Positions 46,701 through 60,576 of a DNA stretch of 64,000 bases are shown one piece after another. Under the pieces are notes generated by a model, which saw only the letters and a program-made list of their open reading frames with translations, did not search any database and was not told the DNA's origin. This stretch comes from Flammula alnicola (Eukaryota > Basidiomycota > Agaricomycetes > Agaricales > Strophariaceae): the NCBI GenBank assembly GCA_015499995.1, contig JADNRV010000002.1:1302001-1366000 (forward strand), in the 5' to 3' direction. The first letter of the stretch is position 1, and each line of letters begins with the position of its first letter. Made by a program: the position numbers and the translations under genes.

Positions 46701-49700
46701 ATATGGCCATTCCCAGGAGTCGTTGATGAAGCAAGAAAAGAATGCCGACAAGAATTTGAATCGTGCTGGTTCTGGATATCGCGAGGTGGATACCGCACTA
46801 TCGTCGACACATAATCGATCTCGCACACAGTCAATTGGAAAGGCACGAGTATTAATGTCCAAAGAACAGGTAAGCAATCAAATGTAAAGGAACAAACGAG
46901 AAGATAACATCAAGTCCGTAGATGAAAGGCTCATTTGATGGATTCAGACTTATCCTCATTGGTGATTTGCATGAACAACCAATGCTTCATCTAAAAGTGA
47001 AACCCTTCATTATTGGAGCCAAAGATTGGTCTGGAGAGGTACAGTACTTTTATAATTGCTAATGTAAACCATATTCACGGTGATTCAAGTTACACTCTAC
47101 GACAACAATGACAACATTAATCACTTATTGGAATTTAACCAACTCGCATTGGGAACCTCGTATGTGTAATGGTCCATTGTTTCAGTAAAAACTTATCTTC
47201 TCTGTTACAGTGATTGACCCGTGGACCCTGACAATTGCAGTATGGTTTTATACTTCGAAATTCTACTCTATGCTCACAATATTTTTAGGTCGCAAAGGAG
47301 AGTCCCACTGGAGGCATTGATTTAACTCTATCGGCCAGGGAACGCCTCGACCTCAATATCAGCACGACTTTCGTTGAACTCGCGCTCACAACTCTCAATA
47401 CTTGGAGTAAAGAAGGAGAGCTTGTTCTCCAGAAAGCAAGGGGTACATATGCTCCTTATCGCATTCGAAACCAAACTGGAGCCCCTATTTTTATATGGTC
47501 CGACCTCGACAGCACAGCAAATCCGAAAGATGTTGACGCCGTTAAAATCCTTCACGACCAGGCCATTGATTGGAGATTTGATGACTGGAAAACAATGCGC
47601 GAAGTAAGCTCGTCACGTTGTTCATGTTTTTTATGTGCTAACCAGCTTTCTATCCAGCATGTTTCGACAGGTCAACACAATATCGGAATCCAGTTTGTAG
47701 AAAAATCCTGGGAACAGTTAAGAGGTATCCCTGTTGATCGTGAAGGCGAATTTGTGTATTCTTTGCGTCCCCGCACAGAAAAATACCCGAGTCGCTTGCT
47801 CTGCGAGGTCAAGGTAATCGACAACGTGAAGATTGCGACCATTCGTTCGACGTATAAAGTTGAAAACCTGACATTATATCCACTGGAATTAATGCTCGTC
47901 GATGACTCAGGTCATCCCGTCTATTCACTCGAAAGGATTGTCCCGGGACAAGAATTTTCCCTTCCCATTGAGGCTGTTACGAAGAATCGAATTCGCGTTC
48001 AACCTGACCGTAAGCTCAGTACTTTGGTCTGTATTATTGATCTAATCAATTTCGTTAGAGGGATTTGGATACAAATGGTGTCCCGTAATTCGGTGGGAAG
48101 ACCTAATTTCAAGGAAGAGTTTTACAATCAAGTGTCCGCATGCCGATCCGAAGGAAGCTGCTTTCAGACTCCAAGCTTGGGTGCAAACAGATTCCACAGA
48201 CAATTCAACTTCGTGAGTCCTCGACAACTCTCCTTTGTCAATACTTTTCTGAGAAAACTTCCAGGAAATACCCTAAAGTCAATCTGAAGCTCCGTGCGCC
48301 CTTGGAACTTGAAAACTTGCTCCCATATAACTTGGAGTATCGCATATACGATAAAAACACGAATCAAAATTGGAAAAGTTACCTTAGGAAAGGGGGGGTC
48401 ATGCCGGTTCACTCCGTCGAACTAGGTCATTTCATTTTGCTCAATGTCAACGTGCAAGATACTGGTCAGCTTGATTTCCAACAATTGATGACGTCCATCG
48501 TGCTAACAACCTCTCTAGTTTTCAAGCCGAGTGAATTTACGATAATCAACACGGATGGGCAATCTGATTTTGACATCGAGGATACTCTGACTCTACGTGA
48601 TCAATTCGACAGGAAATTGGATCTAAAGCTTAATTATGTGTCAGTGTTTCATTACCATGCTTGGCCAAATTTTGATTTCTTGCCAGCCGCCACGCCGAAT
48701 CAGGCGGTGCCTTTAAAGTGCAGATATATAGTCCCTACGTTATTGTTAACAAAACTGGCCTGCCATTTATAGTGAAATCCGCCAGATCTACTCGCGCTGG
48801 GTCGCAGGATTCTGCTGGAGACACCCGACCTGGTGAGTGCTAAGCCATGTCAAGTTGCTTGTTTATCGTAAACCCGCCCAACAGAAATCGTCTCTACGCC
48901 AACTCCATTTTGTATGTGGTCGATCTCGTCCGGCCCATGTAATTGCTGTTGATGCGTCTTATTAGTGCTTTCACATTCTCACAAGCAGGGCCATGAATTC
49001 ATATTCAAAATCGGCGACTCAAGTTGGTCGAAGGTAATAATTTCAATATCACATCAAGTTATGTCGGTCGTTGTTGACAGAGCTTTCAAGTTGATATCTT
49101 TCGAAGCCCCTGCCGCAGAGACAGAATTGGTTGTTACTTCACAAAAGCAGAAGGCCGACGAATTTCATCTAGGTCTTTCATGGAGCGAAGGGCTAGGAAA
49201 ATACAAACTCTCCAAAGTCATTACCATTGCTCCTCGATTCCTGATCAAGAACCATCTTCCAGACACCATTGCGTTCCGTGAACATGGTGTTACTCCAAGG
49301 GACCGTTCTTTGATCGAATCTGGTCAACGATGCGCATTTCAAGTTCTACGATCTGGGGGCGAAAAACTATTAACAATTGCTTATCCTGGCTTGAATGCAC
49401 ATTGGTATTAATATTAATGCGCTTCCTTGCCTTTATTTTGGTCGCTGAGATTTCTGTCTCTTAGGTCTCCCCCAATCAACATAGAAGACCTTGGATCTGT
49501 CCATTTCCGTCTAGGGCGCCCCGGTGGCAACACAGCGCATGACCTAGTCCGAACAGACATTCGCATCGAAGGTTCCACTATCTTCATCTTCCTCAATCTT
49601 GCTACCGGAGATTGGCCATTTGTGATCGAAAATGGAAGTGACTATTCTGTACAGTTCTCCCAACAGGTTAGTATATATTTATTAACCTGTTGTAGACTCG

Positions 49701-52477
49701 CTAACAATATCAGGACGAGGGACGTGATCCACAATCTCGGGATAAACCCATTGCATATTCCCTCCAGCCCCGCGCTACTATGCCATATGCATGGGATTAT
49801 CCTGCTGCCAGAGACAAGAAAATCATCTTATCCATCGGCTCAGCACGGCGAGTCGTCGATATTATGGAAATTGGGAACCTCATTCCATTTAAATTCAATG
49901 TATGCTCTCGTCATTGTCATTGATCTTTCCTCGGGCTAACATCCATACCAGTATCAACAGAAGACCGTGGCGGTCTCTTTGGATGTCCGTGCCGATGGAC
50001 AAAAGCAAATTTTGCGCATTACAAACTATAACGCCGAACAAAGTCTCTATAAACCGCGGCAGCGAAGCAGTTCCATATCGATTTCCAGGCAGGATACAAT
50101 ATCTAGCAACGCCGAAGCCTTTGAAGCTGTCGCGGAAGAGGTAACATCTAGCCTAACAATTCTTTTTGCTCTAGCGGGTGTCGGCTTGTCTTTGATCAAC
50201 AAACGAATGGTCGAAGTAACATATCTCGTCATGGATGTGATCAAGTTCGAATATACCAACAGCACCATTGCGCAAACAATAAACGTATCTGTCGGCACCT
50301 TGCAAATCGACAACCAGCTTCACGAAGCCATCTTTCCGGTCATCCTGCAGCCCACTCCGATAGCAAAGGAATCTTCTGGCGTTGCCGCCCTGCCAACAGT
50401 TCAGGCATCAGTCATTTGGTTGAAAGACCAAGGTAAATTTCATAGTCCAGAGTTCCAGCCGAATATCTCACTGTCGAAACAGAGCATGGCGTATTATTCA
50501 TCAAATATTGTTCCATTTTACTTCAAGCTTTGACTATCGAGGCGGACGAAGACCTTTTGTTCGCCATCTACGATCTTATACAGATTAAAGGAGCCTCATG
50601 GGAAGAAGGAGCAACAGAGTATGCACATCTATTCCCACTTTCCTTTTATCACTTCTTTGACTTTCCCTCTTTTGCAGAGTCTTAATTCTGCATCCAAACG
50701 ATATTCCTGAGCCCAGCCTGGATACTGTTGGTCAAGACTTATACTTCGAGGTCCTTGAGCTTCAACCCATCAAGTTATCGTTGTCCTTCATGCGCACGGA
50801 AAGAGTAAATAGCGAAGAAAAGTAGCCGCATCTAACACTGTCCATTCGATTTCCTACTAATATCTTTGGTACTTAGATTGAGCATCAGAAATCCCCTGGC
50901 GGTTGTCGTTAATGCCTTGACTATGACTGTGGGGAATATAAATGACGCCCCCCTTGAAATGAACGCCCTCGCCATTAAAGACATGCGATTGACAATGCCA
51001 GAACTCTCAAGTCGAATCACTTATCATTATCGACAGGATGTTCTGCGTCAGCTTTACCGGATCCTGGGTTCAGCGGATTTCATTGGTAATCCGGTCGGCC
51101 TATTTACAAATGTGAGCTCAGGCGTGGCAGACATTTTCTACGAACCTTTCCAAGGCGTCATTGTGCACGGTAATAAAGAGTTAGGGATTGGAATTGCCAA
51201 GGTGCGTATCTTCTCTAATTCCTGAATCTGCCTCCTCCGAACCAGAATACCTAGGGGGCAGCAAGCTTCGTCAAAAAGACTGTTTTCGGTGTGAGCGACA
51301 GTGTCACGAAGTTCACCAGTAGTGTAGGAAAAGGTCCGTGTCTTTCGTGGATTACAGACCTGCATTCTTTTTTAACGTATCTCATACCAGGTTTATCGGC
51401 CGCCACATTTGATTCCGAATACCAAGCCCGGAGACGTATGACACAGCGTCGGAACAAGCCTCGCCACGCGATGTAAGTTAATCACGTATATCAGATTTCA
51501 GTTATGTGAAATTTTGGATTTTTAGATATGGTGTAACAGCAGGCGGGGAAGCCTTCGCCAGTAGTGTGACAAGCGCTATGGAGGGAGTTTTTGTAAGAAA
51601 TCAATCAAAGCTGCGTCATTATTGGCGTTGATTTTGGCTTCCTGCAGATGAAACCTATTGAGGGTGCTGAGTCGGAAGGTGCTTTCGGTTTTTTTAAAGG
51701 CGTTGGAAAGGGACTAGTTGGGTAAAGCGAATCACCTTTTTGGAAGATACCAAGTTAATCTAGGCCACAGAGCGGTCACGAAACCCGTGGTAGGGGTTTT
51801 CGATTTGGCCTCTAATGTTTCAGAAGGTATTTTCGCTGCTTTTTGCGCCTTGATCTTTCTCATTCTTGCCAAGGAATACGCAACACAACTACGGTATTTG
51901 ACAATCCAGAGAGAGATCGTATCCGCCTGGTAAGTCTCATATATTATGGCCGATGCTGGTGTTTTGTTTTTGACTAGACGCATATAGCCACGACTTGTTC
52001 CGGCTGACGGTGTTCTTCGAGTTCGTGATTTGATCCATAGGCAGTGCGTCGACTGATATTTTTGTTAGCCGTACTCCTCGCGTGAAGCACTCGGCCAATC
52101 ATGGATGAAAGATTTGAACAATGGAGTATATCGACGAGAACATTATGTTGCACATATTAGTGAGCCATTTAGCAAGGGCCTGTACAATTTACTCACTCGC
52201 GTCTTCAGATTCTCCAGGTGCCGACAATGTCATCCTTCTGACAGCTTCTCGAGTCTTGTCTCTCTGGTCTAAGAAGCTCCGACTTGAGTGGGAATTACCG
52301 TTCACGCAAATCCAAGGAGTGACTGTAGAGGACACAGGGATTCGCTTTGCGCACAAAGCCGGAAAGGAGCACGACAAATTTGCTTTCATCCCCGACAAAG
52401 CTTCGCAATCATGGTTTTTCAATCAGGTTGCTTCGGTCGTAAAATCATTTAATGCTCGTCGAAGGATGGATTCTTGA
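40771..52477 (+). CDS. VPS13: Vps13, bridge-like lipid-transfer protein
   Basis: A very large protein that carries phospholipids between membranes at organelle contact sites. The start [13 protein letters not shown] joins [20 protein letters not shown] after one intron, then [20 protein letters not shown] and [20 protein letters not shown]: the Chorein-N domain. The linker after VVPSPQ is followed by [20 protein letters not shown] and [20 protein letters not shown]. The long middle (about 42500-47500) carries the repeating-beta-groove units. The VAB/SHR-binding region lies around 47700-49600 (for example [20 protein letters not shown], with local variation). The C-terminal part includes [19 protein letters not shown] and ends with a PH-like domain ([20 protein letters not shown]). 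Roughly 3000 residues after removing about two dozen short introns. No stop or frameshift needs to be assumed beyond introns, but not every joint was checked. Confidence 0.95.
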
Positions 52478-52605
52478 TATCGCAGCACAGACATAATAAG
52501 ATTTCTTTGTAGGAATAGCCTGACAGTAGATAAGACAGACAAATTCAATAATTAGAACGAATAAATGGTATATCCTGATATCCTGGTAATCTTGATGAAT
52601 ATAGA

Positions 52606-55600
52606 CTAGACATGTTTGACGATAGCCCGAGGACGCGATGGTAGTGTACTTGGTGAAGGACTAGGATGTGGTTCGGATGTATCTCTCGAAAGGATCGCAG
52701 TTGATGTGCTCGAGACACGCTCTCGGCGCGTTTTCGGAGGTGCAGACAGACGATCTTCAATGTTCTCTTGTGTTGTGTTCTGTAAGACGACAGTGATGTC
52801 ATTACCGGCATCCGCATTGTCTTGACCGCCCTCAAAGCTCCCGTAACTGCCACGAGGGCTTGCCGAGTAAGCGCTCTGAAAATCGGTATCAGAGTCATCG
52901 GTTACTCCATTGGGCATAGAGTTCGTGGCAAGGGGAATGGTTTCTTGGGAGATGCTTTCCGCCTCAACGGGCGAAGGAATGGGTTCCGGGGTACTCTGGT
53001 CATCTCCGCTGACATCCAGAAAAGAGGCGCGAGTGGGGGTCTGGATATCTTGTTCTACGGCGAGAACAGTGGCAGGCTTCGGCTGCGAGGGGGAATGCTT
53101 CTTAATCTCTTCTGCCTTTACAGTGGCTGTACTAGTTTGCGTTGATGACATGGTGTCACTTCTCGTCCTGGGCTTTGAGCTCGGTTTCGAGCCCGGTTTA
53201 GAATGCATCCGTCTGCTCCGAGAATGCCGAGATTGTGTTGAACCAACTTCAGATAGCTCCTCCTCACCGCTTTCTTGGGCAGCAGCGTGAGATCGCCATT
53301 TAGGTGTGCGGCGGTCGGAAGCAAGAGCAGATTCCAGCTGAGAGGTAAACGTTGAGCTAAAATCAAAAGATGAAGCACTGTCTGGCTTACCTTTTGCTGA
53401 ATTTCCAGTACTTTCTGAGCTATCGTGTCACTCTTCTGGCTGATACCTTCGTCGACTGCGTTCATGCCGTCCTGAGGCATCTCCATTTCCGACGCCGAGA
53501 ATCGTTTCTTCTTGGCGATCGGCTCTTCCTCGTCATCTTCAATGATGGTCCCAGTTTCTCGGCCAATCTTGTCAGAGGTGACATCTCCTTCAGCTTCGAT
53601 ATCCTCACCATACGATTCTGCGAGGGTGGATTCGGTGCCAAATGATCTCAGATGCCTCGACTTGGCGGCATCACTCGGTCTCCTTGATCGAGAACCAGAC
53701 ACATTGGATAGGCGGCTATGGGGTCGCGAGCTACCATAGTCTGAATCGTCGATCTCAACGGCCATAGAAGCTAATGCCCTTTCTATCTGAGCTTCAACCT
53801 CTGCCACCATCTCCGCACGTTCTTGTTCCATTCTATCCATAGTTTCTTTCATCCGTTCTAGCTCAAGTGTGGCCTCTTTATGAGCGCTCTCAGTATCACG
53901 CAGTTCTATTTTGTTCAAATAAGCGAACGAGGATGCAGTCAATAAGTGCAACTCACGATTTTGGAGCTTGGTCTTTTCAACAGCGGTTAGGGTAACAAGA
54001 CCAGAAAGTCGCTTGGTCTCTCTCTGCTCTTTGTTAATCTTTGATCTCAGTTGATTGGCTTCGGCGCTGAGCTTCTCTGCATATTGCTCGAAGGTAACAA
54101 ACTTGTCTCGCCACAAATCTGATTCAGTCATCAGGAAGTTAAGACGACGAGAAAGGCGACCGATTTTGGTTTCGAGGTCGTCTCGAGCGTCGACAAACGC
54201 GGTCGCACGTTTACGAATGGAATGCTGGATGAGTTGTTCCGCAGCGGTCAACTGAGGAGGCCGCCTGGGCGTGCCGAACATGCCAATCCGCTTCAAGAAC
54301 GAGGGCTTCTTGAACTAAAAGAAAGGTAAGCAAGAGCCGTCTAATTCGGTAGGAAAATGACAGACCTTGTCTGCGAGGACGCTATCAAATGCTTGGATGA
54401 TACGGGTCGAATGCCACCATTCCGGAGGCTTGATTTGATCCGCGACAGCAGCGGATGAAGCCCCACGCTTCGCCTGTATTTTGCAAACAGGCCGGAATCG
54501 TCCAGCTGGGAAAGCCTCTTTGAATTCGCTATGGAACGCGGCATGAGCAATAGCCGCAGTGAAAGGCAAGTATGCATGCATACCTTGGAACAGAGTGATC
54601 AGGATGGTAGTGAGATTCAAAAGCAGCTAGAAGTCTTTGACGATATCTTTCTCGTTGTTGTTTAACGGACACAACATTCGGCGGAGGCGACGGACAACTC
54701 CTGAGAAACAGTCAGTGATCTATCTCATAGGAAAATGAAATGGGTAATATACAAGTAATTTATATCCCTGTTTTTGAAGATGAAAAGACGATCAGAATAA
54801 AGGGAAGTAACAAAACCACGGTTCAAACTCACAAGTCACATACGCAAACCTCAGGCGCGGGCCTGACACTGTACCTCGCCTCAGTGGCAAGACCCATAAT
54901 CCACGGACCAGGGTCGTCGATGTAGATCTTCGCATCCCGAGAATGGACTGCGGGCAAAGCAATGCCATTCCAGCCTCGAAGCTCGACGAGATACTTGATT
55001 GTTGAGACTGCAATCTATTGGACTGTCAGTCAGAGAGAGACGAATGACTTGAGAGGAAGACATACTCCGAGCATCGCAGGATATCTAGAAAAGAAGATAA
55101 CTCTCCCAGTGGGAGCAAGGGCAATCTGAGTGCACGAAATTCAGTAATTGCTTTATGAAATCCGACGATGGGGATCTAACCTCGCAAATAGTTAGAATAT
55201 TGTCGATATTCAAACATTTGAAGAGAGGCCACATAGTGAAGTTGATGTCAACCAAACCTCGACCAAAATCAAGACCACCTGGGAAACGAGCAATGACTTC
55301 CAAGTTGGAGTCGCTGCCATCATTCTTTGGACTGGCGTCGAGCTTGATTACGTCTCCTGCTCGAGGGGCAGGATGGGCGAGGATCTTGGAGATCTGAAGG
55401 GTGTGCGATTGAACATCCTTGGAAAAACGGGCCCATGAAAGAGTGAGGTAGTCTCTCATCAAGTCATAGACAGGATGACGAGAGACGAGAGCTTCAATAA
55501 AAGAAAGAAAGTGAGTACAATGACAATGACAATGCAATTGACAGACTAGACTTACTTAGAGCATACGGAAGCCAGAAAACAGTGTCTCCTGGTAAAAATA

Positions 55601-57093
55601 GAGTGCTTTCACCAGGGCCATGGCCAACAGTACTAGCAACCTCGAAGTCACTCTCACTCATGGCACCCTCAGCTTCTGTCTCGCCATCAGTCTCTGTGTC
55701 AGCCCAAGGGCCACGAGAGCTCCTCTTGGCATTCCGTCGAGCTTGACTGGTGGGATCTTGGGTATCACTCGCTGACCCTGAAATGTCGGCTCTGAGGTTC
55801 TTCAGGCGGGCTGTGACGGCAGACTGAGCAGACTCCTTTCGTGATCTGCCAGCTTCCAGGGTGCGCCTTATGGCATTGCTACGCTCGGCATCGGCGTGCG
55901 ACCAGACGGTCAAACAAACGCCGTAGTATGCAACGGTGTTGCTTGTTGATGGGTTCATATCACCCGAGGTGGCGCCTGATACACCTGCAGGGGTGCTGTG
56001 GGAGCCGTGTCCCAAAAGGCTCGGGGGCCCGAGATAAGCAGAGGATGGGCGCGCAAATGGGTCGTCACTGTATGGGTATGCAAAGGTTGCAGCAGAGGAT
56101 CGGTTATCTGCGTTTGAAAGCACAGAAGCGCGAAGGAGATCGCCTGAGGGCGTTGGCGCAAGGGGGGTATTAGGTGCAGGTAAATTAAAAGTGAATGTGT
56201 GGATCGTCGACGCTGGTTGGAGCGTCGATGCGATAACCTCGACTTCGCGAGTAAATGAAAGCTAGCTCAACTAATAAACATCTTGCACACCACAAGTTGC
56301 AAATTTTACTCACTTTGAGAGCCTTGGATAACATTTTTCCAACCTCTTGTTTACTGAGAGCGCCCGCTCCCTTCATGATTTCTTCACTTTTCCCGCCGCG
56401 TTTCTTCTTCTTCCCCCCTCCAGCACCGGGACTCACGGTGCTTCCGAGGACCTCTGGCCTCCACCAGCGGTTTACGGCACTATCGCTGTGATGTAAACCC
56501 AAGACAGAATCTGGGTCTGCGAGGGTCCAGGTGTGGGGTGATTTTGGCAAACCAGACACGACATAGAGCGAAGTTAGGGGCAAAGTGGGCACGTATGAGG
56601 CAACGGGGGGTGGGTCGCGCAGTGAGCGAGTAGACACGATGGAATTGCGGGCAGAGGCGGGGATGGGCTCCATGCTTTTCCGGTGTCTAATACCCAGAAT
56701 CCTTGATGCCTTATCGGGTCGCGCAGGAGCGAGGGCGTTGGGACTAGAGACAGCAGGTGTTGTGACTGTGATATAGTCTAGTTCGTCTGCAAGGGCGGCG
56801 TCGGTGTCGGGGGGTGGGGCTGAGGTAGTCGGGGAGGTGGGAGAAGAAAGAAGGTGGTTTTGAACAGAGATGTTAATGATCGGAGGATTCGTATCGTGAG
56901 TACCTGAGCTTGAGGACCGCCCAACGTCTTTTTTGGGCTCCAACTTCTGCGACGACTTGTATGCGCCAGTTCGACTTTTCTTGGAAATTTCGAGTGACTG
57001 GTCAGAAAAGCGAGATTTGAGGACTCTTTCGGACGGTATTGGACTTGCAGCGACAGCTGTCGCTGGCACCCCTGGTCTTCTAGCAGAAGACAT
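52606..57093 (-). CDS. DENN (AEX-3) domain protein, probable Rab exchange factor
   Basis: DENN proteins activate Rab GTPases in membrane traffic. The N-terminal quarter (MSSARRPGVPATAVAASPIP onward) is Ser/Pro-rich and leads to LYVVSGLPKSPHTWTLADPD. The uDENN part carries YYGVCLTVWSHADAERSNAI and, after a charged insert, FWLPYAL. The core is VSRHPVYDLMRDYLTLSWAR, NLEVIARFPGGLDFGRGLVD, MWPLFKCLNIDNILTICE and AMLGIAVSTIKYLVELRGWN. The downstream DENN part includes EFKEAFPAGRFRPVCKIQAK. The C-terminal region is a coiled coil (RDDLETKIGRLSRRLNFLMT onward) and an acidic, Ser-rich tail ending RAIVKHV. The last joint, QQK to LESALASDRRTPKWRS, removes a 51-nt-class intron cleanly. It converges with VPS13, only 128 bp between stops. 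Confidence 0.88.
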
Positions 57094-58413
57094 ATGGAGA
57101 GACTGACGGTGAATAGCTACAAAATAGAGAAGGAGTGTGTAGTTTGTGTAGAAGAGAATGGATATCGCAGTTGAGAACGTCGTTTACGCGATTCCTCGGA
57201 AATGTGTATTTACATGTATCCTACTTTCTTTTTTTTGGTACATGGTCCCAAAACATATCAGCTCAGGGTCTTGCCCTTTTTACTAACGCCGACCAGTATA
57301 CCGTCACGATATGCCCTTCCCGCCAGCTTCAATGGGCTGCTCCAGCTCATAGAGACCATTAGCGGCCCCAGCGGGGAGATTCTCCACGTCCATATCCATA
57401 GTTTCATGGCTCGCGCATCGTGCCGGACGGCGGAGAGACTGAGAAAGAGTATTCGCGACGGGAAGAATGAACGCGACCACGTGACATTTTGGATCTCGAT
57501 TGGGCGATCCACGTCGATCCATCAACAAACATTCCCTGACCTGGGAAAAAAAAGGACGGAATCTCTCACACATGCCCCACTGGGCGCCTTCTAGAATGTG
57601 TAGATCAGACATAAAACATCTCGCTCAAGGTGGGCGGGAAACGGCGGGGGCTTGCAACCCCCTCTCTTGTACGCCAAGTACTGCTGCTAATGGAATGCGG
57701 AGAACGTTCCGGTGAGTTGAATTAAAAGCCTCCTTCCGCTACCTTGACAACGCTCGAGCGACACCCATATAGACTCATCGACTCCTTTTTTTGGGTCTGC
57801 GCTCTACAGCCACGGACATGAAGTGAAAATGAAAAGCTGTCCCACATTCAATTCAGAGCTATTCTGAGCCCAAAAAAAAATTCATACCGGTAAAAGTGTT
57901 TTCCGACCACGAAACACCGATTTTGCGTGACGAACAGTACGTATGATACTCTACATAAGTATGCTGCATTTAAGATCTTTTTCCAGGCTTCTTCCAAGCT
58001 TCTTCAAACCAGAATTCGGCAGCTCAGGCAGGGCCTGGCAGGCTCAGGCTCAATCAATTCCCCTGCCCATGTGAAACATGAGGGACGATCAATGAGACTA
58101 TGCTGAACAGGGCTGTTCACTTAGTCTCCTTTACAGACTCCTTAGTGATGATCAATACTGTTTACTATCAGTTTCACAAAAAGCCCGACATCGTTTTCAA
58201 ATGTTCTTCCCTCTCCACCAATTGTTTTTGTGAAGAATACCGAAGAGTGCCATGACAAAGGAGTAGAGAATTTCAAATGTATCAAGATTCATTGAGATGA
58301 GAAAAACGACACACTTACAACCCATGTATACAGTACAAGGTTCGAGTTGAACAAGGTCTATTGAAATCTTGCATTATTCATTATAATATATAAAATATAC
58401 ATCCAGTAAATGT
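57094..58413. other. Intergenic: upstream of the DENN gene, 3' flank of the NIPA gene
   Basis: About 1.3 kb between two minus-strand genes, the largest gap after the left end. It contains short T- and A-runs (near 57230 and 57870) and several short open frames without family resemblance. No tRNA or element recognised. Confidence 0.5.
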
Positions 58414-60576
58414 TCAGTCCCTCCGCGTAAATACATTCCTGAGCCACCGCCATCTTTGTCTGCCAGGTGCGCCCCGATTACTGACCCGTAGCTGGGCATC
58501 CGAGTCGTCCACAGCACGCGTTGTCAAAAGATCCGAATTAGCCTCATCCGCTTCCACATCGACTTCCCCGTCGATATCACCCCGACTGCCTCTTGCCAGC
58601 CGACTGGTTGCCTCTCCCTCGCTCATCGTCCGCCTTCTTTCTCGGGCGCCTCCCACGACCTCGCCAACCACATCAGCAAACGAAGGCCTGGGATGTCTCC
58701 GCTCGAGGGGCATGATCGTGAATCCGGGGCTGAGAGGCGACAAGCCGATCTGGAACCCGGTACTGAGCGTCGATACCGTTCCGAGAGGAGGAGAGACAGA
58801 CGCGAGGGAGGCGTTCGGATGAGGATAGGACACGGTACGCGAATGTGCCAGATGTGACGAGGCGACATCAATAGGTCGCCGGGTCAACCGACGCGATGGG
58901 ATCCGAGGAGCCGTATAAAGTTGCGTTTCCGCTCGTGGTCGCTTGCCTCGAAGCAGGATTGTACTTCGAGTTAACCGTTGGTCCACTTCTTCCGGTCCGA
59001 TATCAAGCCCCAATCCAGTCTGCGCTTGAGGGGTCAAGATATTCGGCAAACTAGATTCGGAGCGCGTCTCTCGGTCCATGGGCACAGGTCCTATATGTGG
59101 TCCGACTTGACTCGCCGCTGCCTGTTGGGTCATAGCTGTCTCAGACAGCCGTGTATCCTCTTCAGTATATTCTTGACGTTCTGAATACATCGCAACGTCC
59201 TCGCCTTCCAAGTTGACCACTTCTTCATTCCATGTCCCCACATCAACGCCGCCGCCACTGCCGGGTTGGATACTTACTACCCAGACTCCGCATAATAGCA
59301 CCAAGATACCAAGGCTGACGAGACCAAGGTGTAGGGGCGGAATAAGCGAGAACTGGTTGAAATAAACCAGGCCGTTAACGATGGATGACAGGTTGTAGAA
59401 ACAGAAGGCAGCTGCAAATCATTTAGTGTTTAGAGATAGCAGTATAAATATCTTGATAAAACTCACAGGGGCAAACTAAAGTTGGATCAGCCAGAATGAG
59501 GGCCTTGTGGAGATACCACAGTTGAAGGAGAGCGAAAGCAACCAATCCGAGAAGGAGCACCCATGACTCCCATCGCCAAAATTGGTTATTGCCACCTAAA
59601 GTCAGGACGAGCAGTTCAACGCCACTCTTTGCGAAAAGCAAGCACATCCCAGAAATGATGCCTGAAAATGAAGCATAGGAAATGGCCAAAAGCAGACGAG
59701 TGCGATTGACTGCACGAAGGGCGGGGTCGTCTGTTTGGTTGTCGTTCGATGGAGGCGAGACGGCTCCTGACTTGGGGTCAATGAGAGGTGTCCGTTCTGT
59801 GGCCAATCTCGAGTCGTTTACGGCATCGGAGAGGCCAGTCGTTAGGTTTGTAGAGTGGGTCGGTAAATTAATGGTCATGGATGAAGGTGAGACATCGGCA
59901 AAGGATGAATCAGATGGGAATTCTTTTGCGAGTCGACGAGAAAGAGAGAACTCCGTAAGATGGGTCTGCAAAGGATTGAATAAGTGACCTTAGACATGTA
60001 ACCAAAAAAATGCGAAGAACTTACAATTGCGAGGCAGACGAAGACAACGAAACCCAAAATGGAAAAATATACAATGAATGTCGGCCGTCTAAATAGTTGT
60101 AAAAGATCTTCAAGAGAGCGCGTTTGTTCTGGAACGATGCCAAAGAAGGCTATCAAGATCGCTCCGCCAGCAATAAGGATGGTGCCCAGTATCATCCATG
60201 GAGAGAAGACATCTCCTAGCAGGAGACGGGCAAAAAAGGCATTCCATAGGAGGGATACTGCCCCCAGTGGGGCAAGAATAACGACAGGAAGAGATGCAAT
60301 TTGGACGAAGGAGCCGAGAATATTAGATGAGATGAATATGGCAAATCCAAGCAGCCATAATCTGTCGTATCAGGAAGAATAGTCAGCGCTCAATTTCGAG
60401 GAGGAATAAACAGGAAAATCGTACGGTCTCCGATGCTCGACGTGTCTACGGTGCTCCGGTAATGATTGGTTCAAGACGTGGCTCTTTCGCTGAATAGTCA
60501 GCCCAAGGGATTGAACGAAAGAGGCAAGTAGGCCGATGATGATGCCGAGGGGTATAGATATGTGGTTGGCGGCCAT
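58414..60576 (-). CDS. NIPA-type (DUF803) magnesium transporter-like protein with long C-terminal tail
   Basis: A nine-helix-type DMT protein related to human NIPA magnesium transporters. I start at the ATG giving MAANHISIPLGIIIGLLASF; the frame is open a little further, but only from a TTG. Helices follow in order: VQSLGLTIQRKSHVLNQSLP, LWLLGFAIFISSNILGSFVQ, IASLPVVILAPLGAVSLLWN, WMILGTILIAGGAILIAFFG and SILGFVVFVCLAIV. A long loop with TERTPLIDPKSGAVSPPSND separates the halves, then LLLAISYASFSGIISGMCLL and LLGLVAFALLQLWYLHKALI. LGAVSLLWN and the ASFSG segment agree with the NIPA family. The last 260 or so residues form a hydrophilic, Ser/Arg-rich tail ending RNVFTRRD, not part of the transporter fold. 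Substrate is inferred from family. Confidence 0.85.

Noticed and set aside
52822..53290. Overlapping plus-strand frames of 100 codons or more opposite the DENN gene
   Set aside because: They mirror a low-complexity, Ser-rich coding region on the other strand and are shadows.
57701..57710. Inverted GAACGTTC, like a heat-shock element
   Set aside because: A single pair of units in a 1.3-kb gap with no stress gene beside it is expected by chance.
58338..58348. GGTTCGAGTTG, similar to a tRNA B box
   Set aside because: It lacks the conserved CC at the end and no A box or cloverleaf arms can be drawn around it.
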